The position numbers were made by a program, and so were the translations under genes. 64,000 nt of DNA from Methyloversatilis sp. RAC08 (lineage in GTDB: Bacteria > Pseudomonadota > Gammaproteobacteria > Burkholderiales > Rhodocyclaceae): contig NZ_CP016448.1 in NCBI RefSeq assembly GCF_001713355.1, forward strand, positions 3,100,001 through 3,164,000. Direction: 5' to 3'. How positions within the stretch are numbered: position 1 is the stretch's first letter; each line of letters starts with the position of its first letter. Of the stretch, positions 47,629 to 56,493 are shown one piece after another. The notes under the pieces are model-generated. The model was given only the letters and a program-made list of their open reading frames with translations, had not been told where the DNA came from and searched no databases.

Positions 47629-48423
47629 ATGTTTCATTGGCTCAGACGCGCGCTTGCGCCGGCCGACGCCGACCTGCCCGAGGTGACGCCAGATACCTGG
47701 GCGCGCATCGAGGCACGGCTGCCCTTTCTCGACTATCTCAATCCGGCCGACCGGCCGGCGCTGCGCGCGCTGGCGCGCCAATTCATCGCCAGCCGGCAGT
47801 TCCACGGCGCGCACGACATGGTGCTGCACGACGACCAGCTGGTCGAGATCGCGCTGCAGGCCTGCCTGCCCATCCTCAGGCTGGGGCTGGACTGGTACGA
47901 CGACTGGGTGGGCGTGGTGCTCTACCCGGGCGACTTCCTGGTGCCGCGGCACAGCGTGGACGACGCCGGCGTGGTGCATGAGTACTCGGAGCCGCTGATC
48001 GGCGAAGCGTGGGCCGGCGGCCCGGTGCTGCTGTCCTGGCAGCCGGACGATCACGCGGCCGACGGCGTGAATGTCGTCATCCATGAGTTCGCGCACAAGC
48101 TCGACATGCGCAACGGCGACGCCGACGGCCTGCCGCCGCTGCACGAAGGCATGAGCGTGGCGCGCTGGGCGAGCGTGTGGTCGCACGCGTACCGGCGCTT
48201 CTGCGCCGATATCGAAGCCGGTGTCGAAACCGGCATCGACGAGTACGCCGCGGAAAGCCCGGCCGAGTTCTTCGCCGTCATGTCGGAATGCTTCTTCGAA
48301 ATTCCGGATCTGATCCAGGACGTGTGGCCGGATCTCTATGCGCAGCTGGCGCTGTTCTACCGGCAGGATCCGGCGCCGCGCGCCCGTGCGCTGCACGCAC
48401 CCGGGGGCGATGCCGTCCCGTGA
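47629..48423 (+). CDS. mtfA: MtfA-family zinc peptidase
   Basis: 264-residue protein of the M90/MtfA (DUF980) family. The zinc motif is VNVVIHEFAHKLDMRNGDADG, with Glu/His ligands and the family block YAAESPAEFFAVMSECFFE. In E. coli MtfA binds the repressor Mlc and is a genuine aminopeptidase. The ATG lies 81 bp from the divergent small-peptide gene. Its stop overlaps the next start (GTGA). Confidence 0.94.
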   Translation: MFHWLRRALAPADADLPEVTPDTWARIEARLPFLDYLNPADRPALRALARQFIASRQFHGAHDMVLHDDQLVEIALQACLPILRLGLDWYDDWVGVVLYPGDFLVPRHSVDDAGVVHEYSEPLIGEAWAGGPVLLSWQPDDHAADGVNVVIHEFAHKLDMRNGDADGLPPLHEGMSVARWASVWSHAYRRFCADIEAGVETGIDEYAAESPAEFFAVMSECFFEIPDLIQDVWPDLYAQLALFYRQDPAPRARALHAPGGDAVP

Positions 48424-49181
48424 TCGCCGAACTGCTCGCCTGGTGGCGCATCGACTGCCTGCCCGAAGCCCGGCGCATGGGTTACCGGCGCGAATCGGCA
48501 GCCCTCGTCGTGCGCCACCGGCGCCTGCGCCGTCACTGGGCCGATCACCTCGCTCGCACGCGCGCCGCGCTGCTGGCATCGGCGCAGCGCGCGTCCAATG
48601 ACCGCACGCCACCGAAGCGGGCCTGGATCATGGGGGCCGGGCTGCTGCACGACGTACCGCTCGCCGAACTGCTGACGATGTTCGAGCGCATCAATCTGGT
48701 CGACGTCGCCTTCGCGCCGGCGGCCCATGACGCGGCGCGCCGGCACCCGGGGCGCGTGGCGTGCGTGATGCAGGACGTGACCGGATTGATCGCCGACCTC
48801 TCGGGCGACTCGACAGGTGCGCCAGCGCTGCCCGAAGGCGCCTGGTGCGCCTCGGTCAACCTGCTGAGCCAGTTGCCGCTGCTGCCGTGCGGCGCTTGGC
48901 TGAGGCAGGGCATGACCGAACCCGAGGTCGAGCGGCGCGGCCGTGCCATCCAGCAGGCGCATGTCGATGCGCTGCAGCAGGCGGCGCACGCCTGCCTGAT
49001 CATCGAATACGCGCAGACGCATCCGCCGCCCGGTCCCGCCGACATGCCCCTGCTGCCCGGCCTGCCGACGCGCCTCGCCGCGTCCGGCTGGCTGCAGCAC
49101 GACACCTGGCACTGGCCGCTGAATCCGCCTGGCGAAACCGAACTGCCAGAAGGTCGCGCGATGCAGGCCTGGTCGCGCTGA
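48420..49181 (+). CDS. Conserved hypothetical protein with Rossmann/methyltransferase-like core
   Basis: 253-residue soluble protein starting at a GTG that overlaps the mtfA stop by 4 bp, so it is translationally coupled. AWIMGAGLLHDVPLAELL followed by VDVAFAPAAH looks like a glycine-loop/acidic pair of a Rossmann fold, and GAWCASVNLLSQLPLLP resembles motif IV of some methyltransferases. Substrate and role are unknown. The coupling to MtfA suggests a shared process, but that is inference. Confidence 0.72.
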   Translation: MIAELLAWWRIDCLPEARRMGYRRESAALVVRHRRLRRHWADHLARTRAALLASAQRASNDRTPPKRAWIMGAGLLHDVPLAELLTMFERINLVDVAFAPAAHDAARRHPGRVACVMQDVTGLIADLSGDSTGAPALPEGAWCASVNLLSQLPLLPCGAWLRQGMTEPEVERRGRAIQQAHVDALQQAAHACLIIEYAQTHPPPGPADMPLLPGLPTRLAASGWLQHDTWHWPLNPPGETELPEGRAMQAWSR

Positions 49182-49190
49182 CGCCGCGGC

Positions 49191-49345
49191 TCTGCGGGCG
49201 GCGAGCAGTGCTCGCCGAAACCCCCGCTCCGCCCTCGCCGCGATCTTCACTTCGATCAGCGACCAGCGCCGTACCATCGCGGCGGGGCCGCCGCTCCCAC
49301 AGGCCGCTCCCACAAAACCTTCACCGCTCCCACAGGCACGGATCC
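49191..49345. repeat. Repeat region B: hairpin element plus diverged BIME between convergent genes
   Basis: 49200-49216 is a hairpin (GGCGAGCA, 1 nt, TGCTCGCC) shared with 55200-55217. A diverged BIME follows (left arm about 49236-49254, right arm 49276-49302), then two extra truncated units containing CCGCTCCCACA. The block separates the convergent genes ending at 49181 and 49368 and may serve as their common transcript end. Confidence 0.75.
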
Positions 49346-49367
49346 CGCGACGCTGCGTGCGGCCTGT

Positions 49368-50000
49368 TCAGTCGGCCGGCCGGCGCCACACGCTGGCCAG
49401 CCAGTTCTGCTGTTCGGGCGGAACGCCGGGGGGGCGGTAGTAGTGGGTCAGCTCGACAAAACCTGCGCCGCCCATGTGGCGGCGCCAGCCGTCGAGGTCA
49501 TGGTAGCTGCCGTAGCGATCGCCGTTCCACCCTTCCTGACCGTTGCCGCGCGGATTCGAGCTGAACAGCACGCCGCCGGGCTTGAGTGCGGCGAACAGCT
49601 TGCCCAGCACTTGGGGCAGCAGTCGCGCCGGCACATGGAACAGCGAAGCATTGGCAAAGACGCCGTCGAAGTGCGCCGTCGGTAGGTCGAGATCGAGGAA
49701 ATTCTGTTCCAGCACCGTGCAGCCGCTGAATTCGCGCGCCAGGGCGGCCGGTCGTGCAGCGCCCTCGAGCCCGGTCGGGTGGTGGCCCATGTCCTTCAGC
49801 GCTTTCAGGTCGCGGCCGGGGCCGCAGCCGAAGTCCAGCAGCTTGAAAGGTGGTTCGACTTCGATGAACGACAGCAGGGCGGCGATGTTCTGGCTCACGT
49901 CGTGGTCGCGCGTACCTTGCCAGTAGTCGTCGGCATGGCGATCGTAATGGCCCAGCGTGGAGCGGGTGATCAGGTCTGCATCGTCGGGTGACTCGGACAT
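49368..50000 (-). CDS. Class I SAM-dependent methyltransferase (TehB/UbiE-like)
   Basis: 210-residue methyltransferase. The SAM motif I is LLDFGCGPGRDLKALKDMGH, then TGLEGA, the DGVFANASLFHVPARLLPQVL block and LKPGGVLFSSNPRG. This pattern resembles small TehB-type or thiol/metalloid methyltransferases, but the substrate is unknown. ATG 50000 is chosen because GGAAG lies 8 bp upstream; ATG 50015 is possible. It is divergent from the gene at 50300. Confidence 0.85.
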   Translation of the reverse strand: MSESPDDADLITRSTLGHYDRHADDYWQGTRDHDVSQNIAALLSFIEVEPPFKLLDFGCGPGRDLKALKDMGHHPTGLEGAARPAALAREFSGCTVLEQNFLDLDLPTAHFDGVFANASLFHVPARLLPQVLGKLFAALKPGGVLFSSNPRGNGQEGWNGDRYGSYHDLDGWRRHMGGAGFVELTHYYRPPGVPPEQQNWLASVWRRPAD

Positions 50001-50299
50001 GCGGTGCGCTTCCATGAAGGGGTTTGGGCCGACATCGCTGCAGTGCAGCGGGAAACCTGCGCGAAAACCTCTACGCTGTAACGGTACGCGCGCCGGCCTT
50101 GCTGCCGGTACGTATTGTGTGCCGATTGCAGGCCCTGCCGCTGCGCCACCCAACAACATTCGAACAAGCGGCCAGCAGACGAAGAAACCCCGGCACCGCC
50201 CGAGGCCCGCGCCCTGCAAGCGGCGATCCAGGAAAGCTTCGCTCGTGCGGCCACGCGCCGCGCAGGACGAAGCGTCGACTACCGATGGAGGAGACCGTC

Positions 50300-50971
50300 A
50301 TGAAACGTGCAGGAAAGAGCCCCGACTCTGGCCCATACATGAGCACCGAAAGCCCGTTGAGGTCCGGCGCCGGAACGGGGGAGGACATCGCGGCGGAATT
50401 CCTCCCGCCCCTTGACGTGCTGCAGGCGGAGAAGACCGGCCTCGGCATGCCCTGGGAACGCGAACTCGATGCCGTCGCGGCCTGGCAGGCGGCGGGCGGC
50501 AATGTCGACAACGAGTGGGATGCCTGCGTGTGGGAGACGCGCTTCACACGATTGCGCAGCACATCGAATGCATCGCGCACGGCCGGTCCGGATGCCGCGA
50601 ACGAACCGCCGACCATGGCCACTGTGGTCCGCCTGACGACCTCGCTCGTGTCACTGCGCGAGCGGCTGTTCCGCATGCAGAGTGAGGTGACCGACGTGGC
50701 GCGTGGCGAAATGCGTGAGCGGCGCACGACGGCGGACGAAGCCGATGCAGCCCCCGCCCGTTCGGTGGTGCGCCGCCCGCTCGGCGCGCCGAACAGCGCA
50801 CGCATTCTCCGGCTGGCGCGCGACTACGTGGCAGCGCTCGATCTTGCGCGCGCCGGCATGGCCAGTCTGGTCGGCTTGCAGTCGATTGATGAAGCGGCAG
50901 CGGAGCCCGGGGTCGACCGTCGCCGCAATCGCGTGCTCATCGATTTTCCCGATCGCCGCTCCGCCGGCTGA
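50300..50971 (+). CDS. Hypothetical soluble protein
   Basis: 223-residue protein with a good GGAGGAG ribosome site 6 bp before the ATG. It has no signal peptide, membrane helix or recognisable catalytic motif. A Trp-containing acidic patch (NVDNEWDACVWETRFTRLR) and a long helical, Arg-rich second half (VVRLTTSLVSLRERLFRM...) are visible. The composition fits neighbouring genes. Converges with the ABC exporter gene, 37 bp apart. Confidence 0.65.
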   Translation: MKRAGKSPDSGPYMSTESPLRSGAGTGEDIAAEFLPPLDVLQAEKTGLGMPWERELDAVAAWQAAGGNVDNEWDACVWETRFTRLRSTSNASRTAGPDAANEPPTMATVVRLTTSLVSLRERLFRMQSEVTDVARGEMRERRTTADEADAAPARSVVRRPLGAPNSARILRLARDYVAALDLARAGMASLVGLQSIDEAAAEPGVDRRRNRVLIDFPDRRSAG

Positions 50972-51008
50972 CACTTCAGGCACGCCCCGGTGGGGCGTTG
51001 CTGCCCGG

Positions 51009-52955
51009 TCAGGCCACTGCGGCAGTGGCCGCTTCGGCCGGCTCTTCGACATCCTCGCCGAGGAAGCCGCCGCTCTGATGCGCCCACAGACGTGCGTACA
51101 ACCCGCCCCTTGCCAGCAGCGTCGCGTGGTCACCCTCTTCGACGATGCGGCCGCGATCGAGCACGATCAGGCGGTCCATCGCGGCGATGGTCGATAGCCG
51201 GTGCGCAATGGCGACCACAGTCTTGCCCGACATCAGCCGATACAGGCTGGCCTGGATCGCCGCCTCCACTTCCGAATCGAGCGCACTGGTCGCCTCGTCG
51301 AGAAGCAGGATGGGCGCGTCCTTCAGCATGACGCGCGCGATCGCTACCCGCTGGCGCTGCCCGCCCGACAGCTTCACGCCGCGTTCGCCGACGTGCGCGT
51401 CGTAGCCGCGCCGGCCCTTCGGATCGACCAGATCGGCGATGAATTCGTCGGCTTCCGCGCGCTCGGCGGCCGCGATCATGTCGGCATCGTCGGCGTCCGG
51501 CCGGCCGTACAGGATGTTGTCGCGTACCGAGCGGTGCAGCAGCGAGGTGTCCTGCGTGACCATGCCGATCTGCGCACGCAGGCTGTCCTGGGTGCCGAGC
51601 GATACGTCCTGACCGTCGATCAGGATGCGGCCGCCCTCGACGTCGTGAAAGCGCAGCAGCAGGTTGATCAGCGTCGACTTGCCGGCACCCGAGCGGCCGA
51701 CCAGGCCGATCTTCTCGCCCGGCCGGATGTGCAGCGACAGATCGTCGATGACCCGCTCGCCGCTGCCATGACCGTTGCCGTAATCGAAATCGACATGCTC
51801 GAAGCGGATGTCGCCGCGCGTGACCTGCAGCGGCTGTGCATCGGGACGGTCATTGACCAGTCGCGGCCGCGACAAGGTGTTGATGCCATCGCGCACGGTA
51901 CCGATCTGTTCGAACAGCGACGCCAGTTCCCACATCACCCAGTGCGAAATGCCGTTCAGGCGCAGTGCCATTGCCGTGGCTGCGGCCACCGCGCCGACGC
52001 CGACCTGGCCTTGCATCCACAGCCACAGCGTGGTGCCGGCAGTACTCGCGATCAGCCCCATGCTCAGGATGTGATTGACGATTTCGAAACCGGTCACGAG
52101 CCGGCTCTGCGCGTACACCGGCACCATGAATTCGCGCATGGCGTCGCGCGCGAACATTGCCTCGCGCGCCGAATGCGAAAACAGTTTCACGGTCGCGATA
52201 TTGGTATAGGCGTCGGTGATGCGCCCGGTCATCAGCGAGCGGGCGTCCGCCTGCGACTGCGCCACCTTGCCCAGGCGCGGCACGAAATAGACCATGGCCG
52301 CCATGTACAGCGACAGCCAGCCGGCGAAAGGCAGCAGCAGCCACAGGTCGAAACTGCCGACTACCGCCACCATGGTGACGAAGTAGATGATGACGAACAC
52401 CAGGATGTCGGCGACGATCATCCAGGTGTCGCGCACCGCGAGCGCGGTCTGCATCACCTTGGCGGCGATGCGGCCGGCGAATTCGTCCTGGTAGAAACTC
52501 ATGCTCTGGTCGAGCATGTGACGGTGGAAGTTCCAGCGCAGCCGCATCGGGAAGTTGCCCGCGAGCGACTGATGCTTGATCAGCGTCTGCAGCGCAATCA
52601 GCAGCGGACTGGCGAGCAGGATGCCGCCCAGCATCAGCAGATGCTCGCGCTCCTGCGTCCACAATTGCGCCGGCTCGATCTTGCCCAGCCAGTCGACGAT
52701 GTTGCCGAGCATGGCGAACAGCATCGCCTCGAATACGCCGATAAGCGCGGTACAGGCCGTCATCAGCAGGATCAGCCCGCGCATGCCTTCGGTGCCGCTC
52801 CACAGGAAGGCGAACAGACCTTTCGGTGGCGCAGGAGGCGTGCCGTCCGGATACGGATCGACCCGTCGTTCGAAATAGCTCAGCAAATCTTTCTCCGAAA
52901 GGGCTGCAAGGGTGCGCTGCACAGGCCCGAAAGGGCATTTTACCCGGCCGGTCAT
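51009..52955 (-). CDS. ABC exporter, fused permease-ATPase
   Basis: 648-residue half-transporter of the MsbA/multidrug type. Six membrane helices cover about residues 55-340, then an ATPase with Walker A GRSGAGKST, signature LSGGQRQR, Walker B ILLLDEATSALD and H-loop AIAHRLST. It would work as a homodimer exporting a lipid, peptide or drug; the substrate is not evident. The start at ATG 52955 is uncertain because no clear ribosome site is visible. Confidence 0.9.
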   Translation of the reverse strand: MTGRVKCPFGPVQRTLAALSEKDLLSYFERRVDPYPDGTPPAPPKGLFAFLWSGTEGMRGLILLMTACTALIGVFEAMLFAMLGNIVDWLGKIEPAQLWTQEREHLLMLGGILLASPLLIALQTLIKHQSLAGNFPMRLRWNFHRHMLDQSMSFYQDEFAGRIAAKVMQTALAVRDTWMIVADILVFVIIYFVTMVAVVGSFDLWLLLPFAGWLSLYMAAMVYFVPRLGKVAQSQADARSLMTGRITDAYTNIATVKLFSHSAREAMFARDAMREFMVPVYAQSRLVTGFEIVNHILSMGLIASTAGTTLWLWMQGQVGVGAVAAATAMALRLNGISHWVMWELASLFEQIGTVRDGINTLSRPRLVNDRPDAQPLQVTRGDIRFEHVDFDYGNGHGSGERVIDDLSLHIRPGEKIGLVGRSGAGKSTLINLLLRFHDVEGGRILIDGQDVSLGTQDSLRAQIGMVTQDTSLLHRSVRDNILYGRPDADDADMIAAAERAEADEFIADLVDPKGRRGYDAHVGERGVKLSGGQRQRVAIARVMLKDAPILLLDEATSALDSEVEAAIQASLYRLMSGKTVVAIAHRLSTIAAMDRLIVLDRGRIVEEGDHATLLARGGLYARLWAHQSGGFLGEDVEEPAEAATAAVA

Positions 52956-53006
52956 GACAGCCCGCGCTTGGGCAACCGATCGGCAGCTTGGTTGCGTCGG
53001 CCGCCG

Positions 53007-53504
53007 CTACAGCAGCACTACGCGGTCCGGCAGCTCGTTGTGCGGGTGGCCGTCAGGCGGGAAGTGGCGCGCCAGTGCCTGTGTGACCGCCTCGACGCAC
53101 TCCAGCGCGCCGTCGCGAAATTCGCCGCGCGCAAAGCGCGTTTCCAGCTGCCCGCAAAGCGCCGCCCATTCGGCGTCACCGACACGCGCGCGGATGCCGC
53201 GATCGGCGACGATTTCGATGTCGTGATCAGCCATCTGCAGATAGACCAGCACGCCGTTGTTCTGTGCCGTGTCCCAGATGCGCAGCAGAGAAAACACCTC
53301 GATTGCGCGCTCGCGTGCGGTCTGGCCACGCCACACCGCCAGCGGGTGCTGCGCGCCCTCCACCACGAAACGCAATTCGCCCGCGTGGCGCGTCTCGCTG
53401 GCCGTGATCGCCTGTTCGATGTCGCGCAGCGTGGCCGCCGGAAACGCGCGGTGCATCTGCCAGGGCAGATGGAAGGCATGCTTGAGCATGCGCAGTACGC
53501 TCAT
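53007..53504 (-). CDS. TPM-domain protein (cytosolic, no signal peptide)
   Basis: 165-residue protein with a TPM domain (TLRDIEQAITASETRHAGELRFVVEG, later VLVYLQMADHDIEIVADRGI). It lacks the signal peptide and Gly-rich tail of its upstream neighbour, so it is the short member of the pair. It is the third gene of lemA-TPM-TPM, 64 bp downstream of the longer TPM gene. Confidence 0.88.
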   Translation of the reverse strand: MSVLRMLKHAFHLPWQMHRAFPAATLRDIEQAITASETRHAGELRFVVEGAQHPLAVWRGQTARERAIEVFSLLRIWDTAQNNGVLVYLQMADHDIEIVADRGIRARVGDAEWAALCGQLETRFARGEFRDGALECVEAVTQALARHFPPDGHPHNELPDRVVLL

Positions 53505-53568
53505 GACCTCACTCCGCTCGCCAGCTCGTTCGTCCGCTCGCTCATTGGCTTTTTCATCATCGGCGCGC

Positions 53569-54402
53569 TCACCATCGACCCGACGCGCCGCCGCCGCCAA
53601 AACCCCCGCCGCCACCGCCGAAGCCACCGCCTCCTCCGAAGCCGCCACCCCGCCCGCCGCCCATGCCGCCGAGGCCGCGTCCGCCGCCACCGAACAGCGT
53701 GACCAGCAGTGCGACGATGCCGGCGGCGATGGCGATGCCCAGCGCACCCACCATCAGCCAGGCGACGAAGCCGACCGCGCCGCCCGTCACCAGCGCGCCG
53801 GGCAGACGGCCGAGAACCGAGCGCAGGATGCCGCCCATCGCCAGTGCGATGACGAACAGCACCGGCACGTAGCCTTCGATGTCGCTCGCCGATGTGCCCG
53901 CCTTCTGCGATACGGCCGGCAGCGGTTCGCCGTCGATCACCGACACCATGCGTTCGACGCCGGCGCGCACGCCGCCGTCGAAGTCGCCTTCGCGAAAGCG
54001 CGGCGTGATGATTTCGGCAATGATCCGCTTGGCGGTGATGTCGGTCAGCGCGCCTTCCAGCCCGTAACCGACTTCGATGCGCAGTGTGCGATCGTCCTTG
54101 GCCACCAGCAAAAGCGCGCCATCATCGACGCCCTGGCGGCCGAGCTTCCAGGTTTCGGCAACGCGCAGCGCGTACTGCTCGATGGTTTCCGGCGCGGTCG
54201 TCGGCACGATGAGCACCGCGATCTGGCTGCCCTTGCGCGCCTCGAAAGCCGCCAGCGACTGCTCAAGCGCGGCCGTCGTGGCCGGGCTCAACGTGCCGGT
54301 CTGGTCGGTGACGCGCGCACTCAGCGGCGGTACCGCCAGCTGCGCAAAGGCCAGTGCGGCGAACAGCAGCAGCGCGCCGCATGCGGCGCGCAGGCCGGAC
54401 AT
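53569..54402 (-). CDS. TPM-domain membrane protein with Gly-rich tail (YgcG-like)
   Basis: 277-residue protein. Signal peptide (CGALLLFAALAFAQLAVPPLSA), periplasmic TPM domain (VTDQTGTLSPATTAALEQSL, then GALLLVAKDDRTLRIEVGYGLEG), two membrane helices (about 185-245), and a C-terminal tail dominated by GGGGFGGG repeats. The family is annotated as putative phosphatase/photosystem repair-like; in bacteria the role is unsettled. Follows lemA by 16 bp. Confidence 0.92.
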   Translation of the reverse strand: MSGLRAACGALLLFAALAFAQLAVPPLSARVTDQTGTLSPATTAALEQSLAAFEARKGSQIAVLIVPTTAPETIEQYALRVAETWKLGRQGVDDGALLLVAKDDRTLRIEVGYGLEGALTDITAKRIIAEIITPRFREGDFDGGVRAGVERMVSVIDGEPLPAVSQKAGTSASDIEGYVPVLFVIALAMGGILRSVLGRLPGALVTGGAVGFVAWLMVGALGIAIAAGIVALLVTLFGGGGRGLGGMGGGRGGGFGGGGGFGGGGGGFGGGGASGRW

Positions 54403-54418
54403 CAGGTTCACTGCGGGC

Positions 54419-55042
54419 TCACTGCGTGGCGCCCGCCGGTTTCGCCGGTGCGGTGCCGAAATCCACCGTCGGCGGGCGGGCAATCTCGGCCTCGTTCTCG
54501 ACCGTGAAGTTCGGCTTCACGTCATGCCCGAACACCATCGCCGTCAGATTGCTCGGGAAGGAGCGCACCGTCACGTTGTAGTCCTGCACCGATTTGATGT
54601 AGCGGTTGCGCGCCACGGTGATGCGGTTTTCCGTGCCTTCGAGCTGCGCCTGCAGGTCGCGGAAGTTGGCGTCCGACTTGAGCTGCGGGTAGTTTTCGGC
54701 GACCACCAGCAGGCGCGACAGCGCGCTGCCCATTTCGCCCTGGGCGGCCTGGAATTTCGCGAATGCCTGCGGATCGTTGATCAGTTCAGGCGTGGCCTGG
54801 ATGGCGCCGACCTTGGCCCGCGCTTCGGTCACGCGGATCAGGATGTCCTTTTCCTGTTCTGCGAAGCCCTTGACCGTATTGACCAGATTCGGGATGAGAT
54901 CGGCTCGGCGCTGATATTGGTTCAGCACCTCCGACCACGCCGCCTTCACCTGCTCGTCGCCCGACTGCAGCGTGTTGTAGCCGCAGCCCGACAGCAGCGT
55001 GACGGTGAGAAGAGCCAACAGTGACATCCACAACTTGCGCAT
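54419..55042 (-). CDS. lemA: LemA family lipoprotein
   Basis: 207-residue LemA protein. The signal peptide ends in a lipobox (VTLLSGCGYNTLQ). A helical bundle follows with the family blocks RRADLIPNLVNTVKGFAEQEKD, VAENYPQLKSDANFRDLQAQL and TENRITVARNRYIKSVQDYN, then SFPSNLTAMVFG. ATG 55042 has a GGAGG site. First gene of the lemA-TPM-TPM operon, a common combination. Confidence 0.95.
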   Translation of the reverse strand: MRKLWMSLLALLTVTLLSGCGYNTLQSGDEQVKAAWSEVLNQYQRRADLIPNLVNTVKGFAEQEKDILIRVTEARAKVGAIQATPELINDPQAFAKFQAAQGEMGSALSRLLVVAENYPQLKSDANFRDLQAQLEGTENRITVARNRYIKSVQDYNVTVRSFPSNLTAMVFGHDVKPNFTVENEAEIARPPTVDFGTAPAKPAGATQ

Positions 55043-55168
55043 AGCCTGCCTCCGGAACCGTTTGACCATCACGGTAGTTGGGGGCGAATGCCCCGGATGC
55101 AAGGAGGATACAGGCTGGATGTGACGGCGATCTGCGGGAGCGGTGACCAGTGGGAGCGGCGATCCACT

Positions 55169-55298
55169 GTTGGCCCTGCATGGCCAACCGGCTCCGCGGG
55201 CGGCGAGCAGTGCTCGCCGAAACCCCCGCTCCGCCCTCGCCGCGATCCGTGCAGCGATGGTCGCATTGCAGAGTGCGTATCGCGGCGAGGCCGCCGCT
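55169..55298. repeat. Hairpin element and BIME copy C, interrupted by the IS110 element
   Basis: GTTGGCC/GGCCAAC (55169-55175, 55182-55188) and GGCGAGCA/TGCTCGCC (55201-55217) hairpins precede a BIME. Its left arm is diverged; the 32-bp spacer has the shared GTGCAGCGATGG. The right arm stops after CCGCCGCT at 55298, and resumes with CTCCCACAG at 56497 on the other side of the IS. A further partial unit lies at 56510-56540. Confidence 0.85.
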
Positions 55299-55338
55299 TG
55301 TATGTTCTGTCTCGGCAAGTTGTAGTGAGAACTTGTCG

Positions 55339-55486
55339 GGGTGGAGGGACTAACGCCGCTTCTGGCTTTTGCACAGACCGTGGGAGATATCGTCCCGCCC
55401 CTCACCATCGAGCACCCATGAGGAATCCATCGACGCGGCCCTCGCCGGCCCTGATCGACCATATCCTGCAAGCGATTGCCTGGTGA
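55339..55486 (+). ncRNA. Candidate IS110 bridge RNA
   Basis: Two stem-loop modules can be drawn. Target module: GGTG..GGGAC (55340-55350) pairs with GTCCC..CACC (55392-55406). Inside it, CGCCGCT (55354-55360) equals the left target flank plus core, TCTG/CAGA (55361, 55374) forms an inner hairpin, and GTGGGAG (55380-55386) is the reverse complement of core plus right flank. Donor module: CACC/GGTG (55413, 55482) closes a loop with GAATC (55423-55427) matching the right IS end and TGCAAG (55467-55472) complementary, with one wobble, to the left IS end. The exact RNA ends are unknown. Confidence 0.6.
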
Positions 55487-55527
55487 GTCCCGACAAGTCC
55501 CTAAACCTTAGTCGGGAGCGCCTGTTC

Positions 55528-56493
55528 ATGACAAGTCAGCCTTCGCCGATTCACATCGGCATCGACGTATCCAAAGCCAGCCTCGATATCGCACTGGGCG
55601 AGCACGGCCCGGTGCAGCGCATCGACAACACCCCTCTAGCCATCCGGGCCTGGCTGCGCACCTTGCCCAGCGGCCCGCTGCACATCGGCTGCGAGGCCAC
55701 CGGCACCTACCACCTCGCGCTGCGCGACGCCGTGATCAAGGCCGGGCACCCGCTCTACCTGATCGACGGCTACCGCCTCTCGCGCTACCGCGGCGCCACC
55801 AGCGTGCGGGCCAAGACCGACCCGATCGACGCCCGGCTCATCGCCCGCTACGTCGCCAAAGAGGGCTCGCACCTGCGCCCCTACACGCTGCCGCCCGAGG
55901 CCACGCAACGCGTGCAGCAACTGCTGCGTCGTCGCGCCACCCTGGTCCGGACCGCCGTCATCTTGCGCCAGAGCCTGTTCGATCTGCCCGGCTTCAAGCG
56001 CGAGGTGCGCGCCTTGCTGGCCAAGGCCGACCGGCTCGCCCAGCAGATTCAGGCCCAGATCGTGGAAAAGCTCAAAGCCAGCGACTGGATCGACGATCAC
56101 CGCCGCTGCCAGGGTATCGAAGGCGTCGGTCCGCTGAGCGCCGCCGCCTTGTGCGCGACCTTCCATCGGGGCGCCTTCAAAAGCGCAGACGCCTTCATCG
56201 CCTATCTCGGGCTCGATGTGTGCGTGCGCCAATCGGGAAACCAGAACGCCCGCGGCACCCTGAGCAAAAAGGGCGACCCGGAGGTGCGCCGACTCCTGCA
56301 CAACGCCGCCATGGCAGCCAGCCGCTCAGCCACCTGGAAACCCTTCTATCAGGCCTGCATCGCTCGCGGATTCTCCTGCACTCAGGCCCTCGTCGCACTC
56401 GCGAGAAAGATCGCTCGCGTTGCGTTCTCTCTCATGAAAACCGGCTCGCAATACCAACCCAGGGAGCACAAAAACACTTGTGCTCAGACATAG
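55528..56493 (+). CDS. IS110-family transposase (DEDD/serine recombinase)
   Basis: 321-residue IS110 transposase. The N-terminal RuvC-like DEDD domain shows GIDVSKASLDIALG, CEATGTYHLAL and KTDPIDARLIARY. The C-terminal Tnp_20 (transposase_20) domain, with the catalytic serine, spans GIEGVGPLSAAALCATF to GDPEVRRLLHNAAMAASRS. The gene appears intact. ATG 55528 is preceded by GGGAGCG. Such enzymes use a bridge RNA from the non-coding end to choose donor and target. Confidence 0.95.
   Translation: MTSQPSPIHIGIDVSKASLDIALGEHGPVQRIDNTPLAIRAWLRTLPSGPLHIGCEATGTYHLALRDAVIKAGHPLYLIDGYRLSRYRGATSVRAKTDPIDARLIARYVAKEGSHLRPYTLPPEATQRVQQLLRRRATLVRTAVILRQSLFDLPGFKREVRALLAKADRLAQQIQAQIVEKLKASDWIDDHRRCQGIEGVGPLSAAALCATFHRGAFKSADAFIAYLGLDVCVRQSGNQNARGTLSKKGDPEVRRLLHNAAMAASRSATWKPFYQACIARGFSCTQALVALARKIARVAFSLMKTGSQYQPREHKNTCAQT

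Noticed and set aside
51201-53702. 833-residue plus-strand ORF opposite the ABC exporter and a TPM gene
   Set aside because: Antisense shadow; composition dominated by Arg, His, Gln and Asp, no motif.
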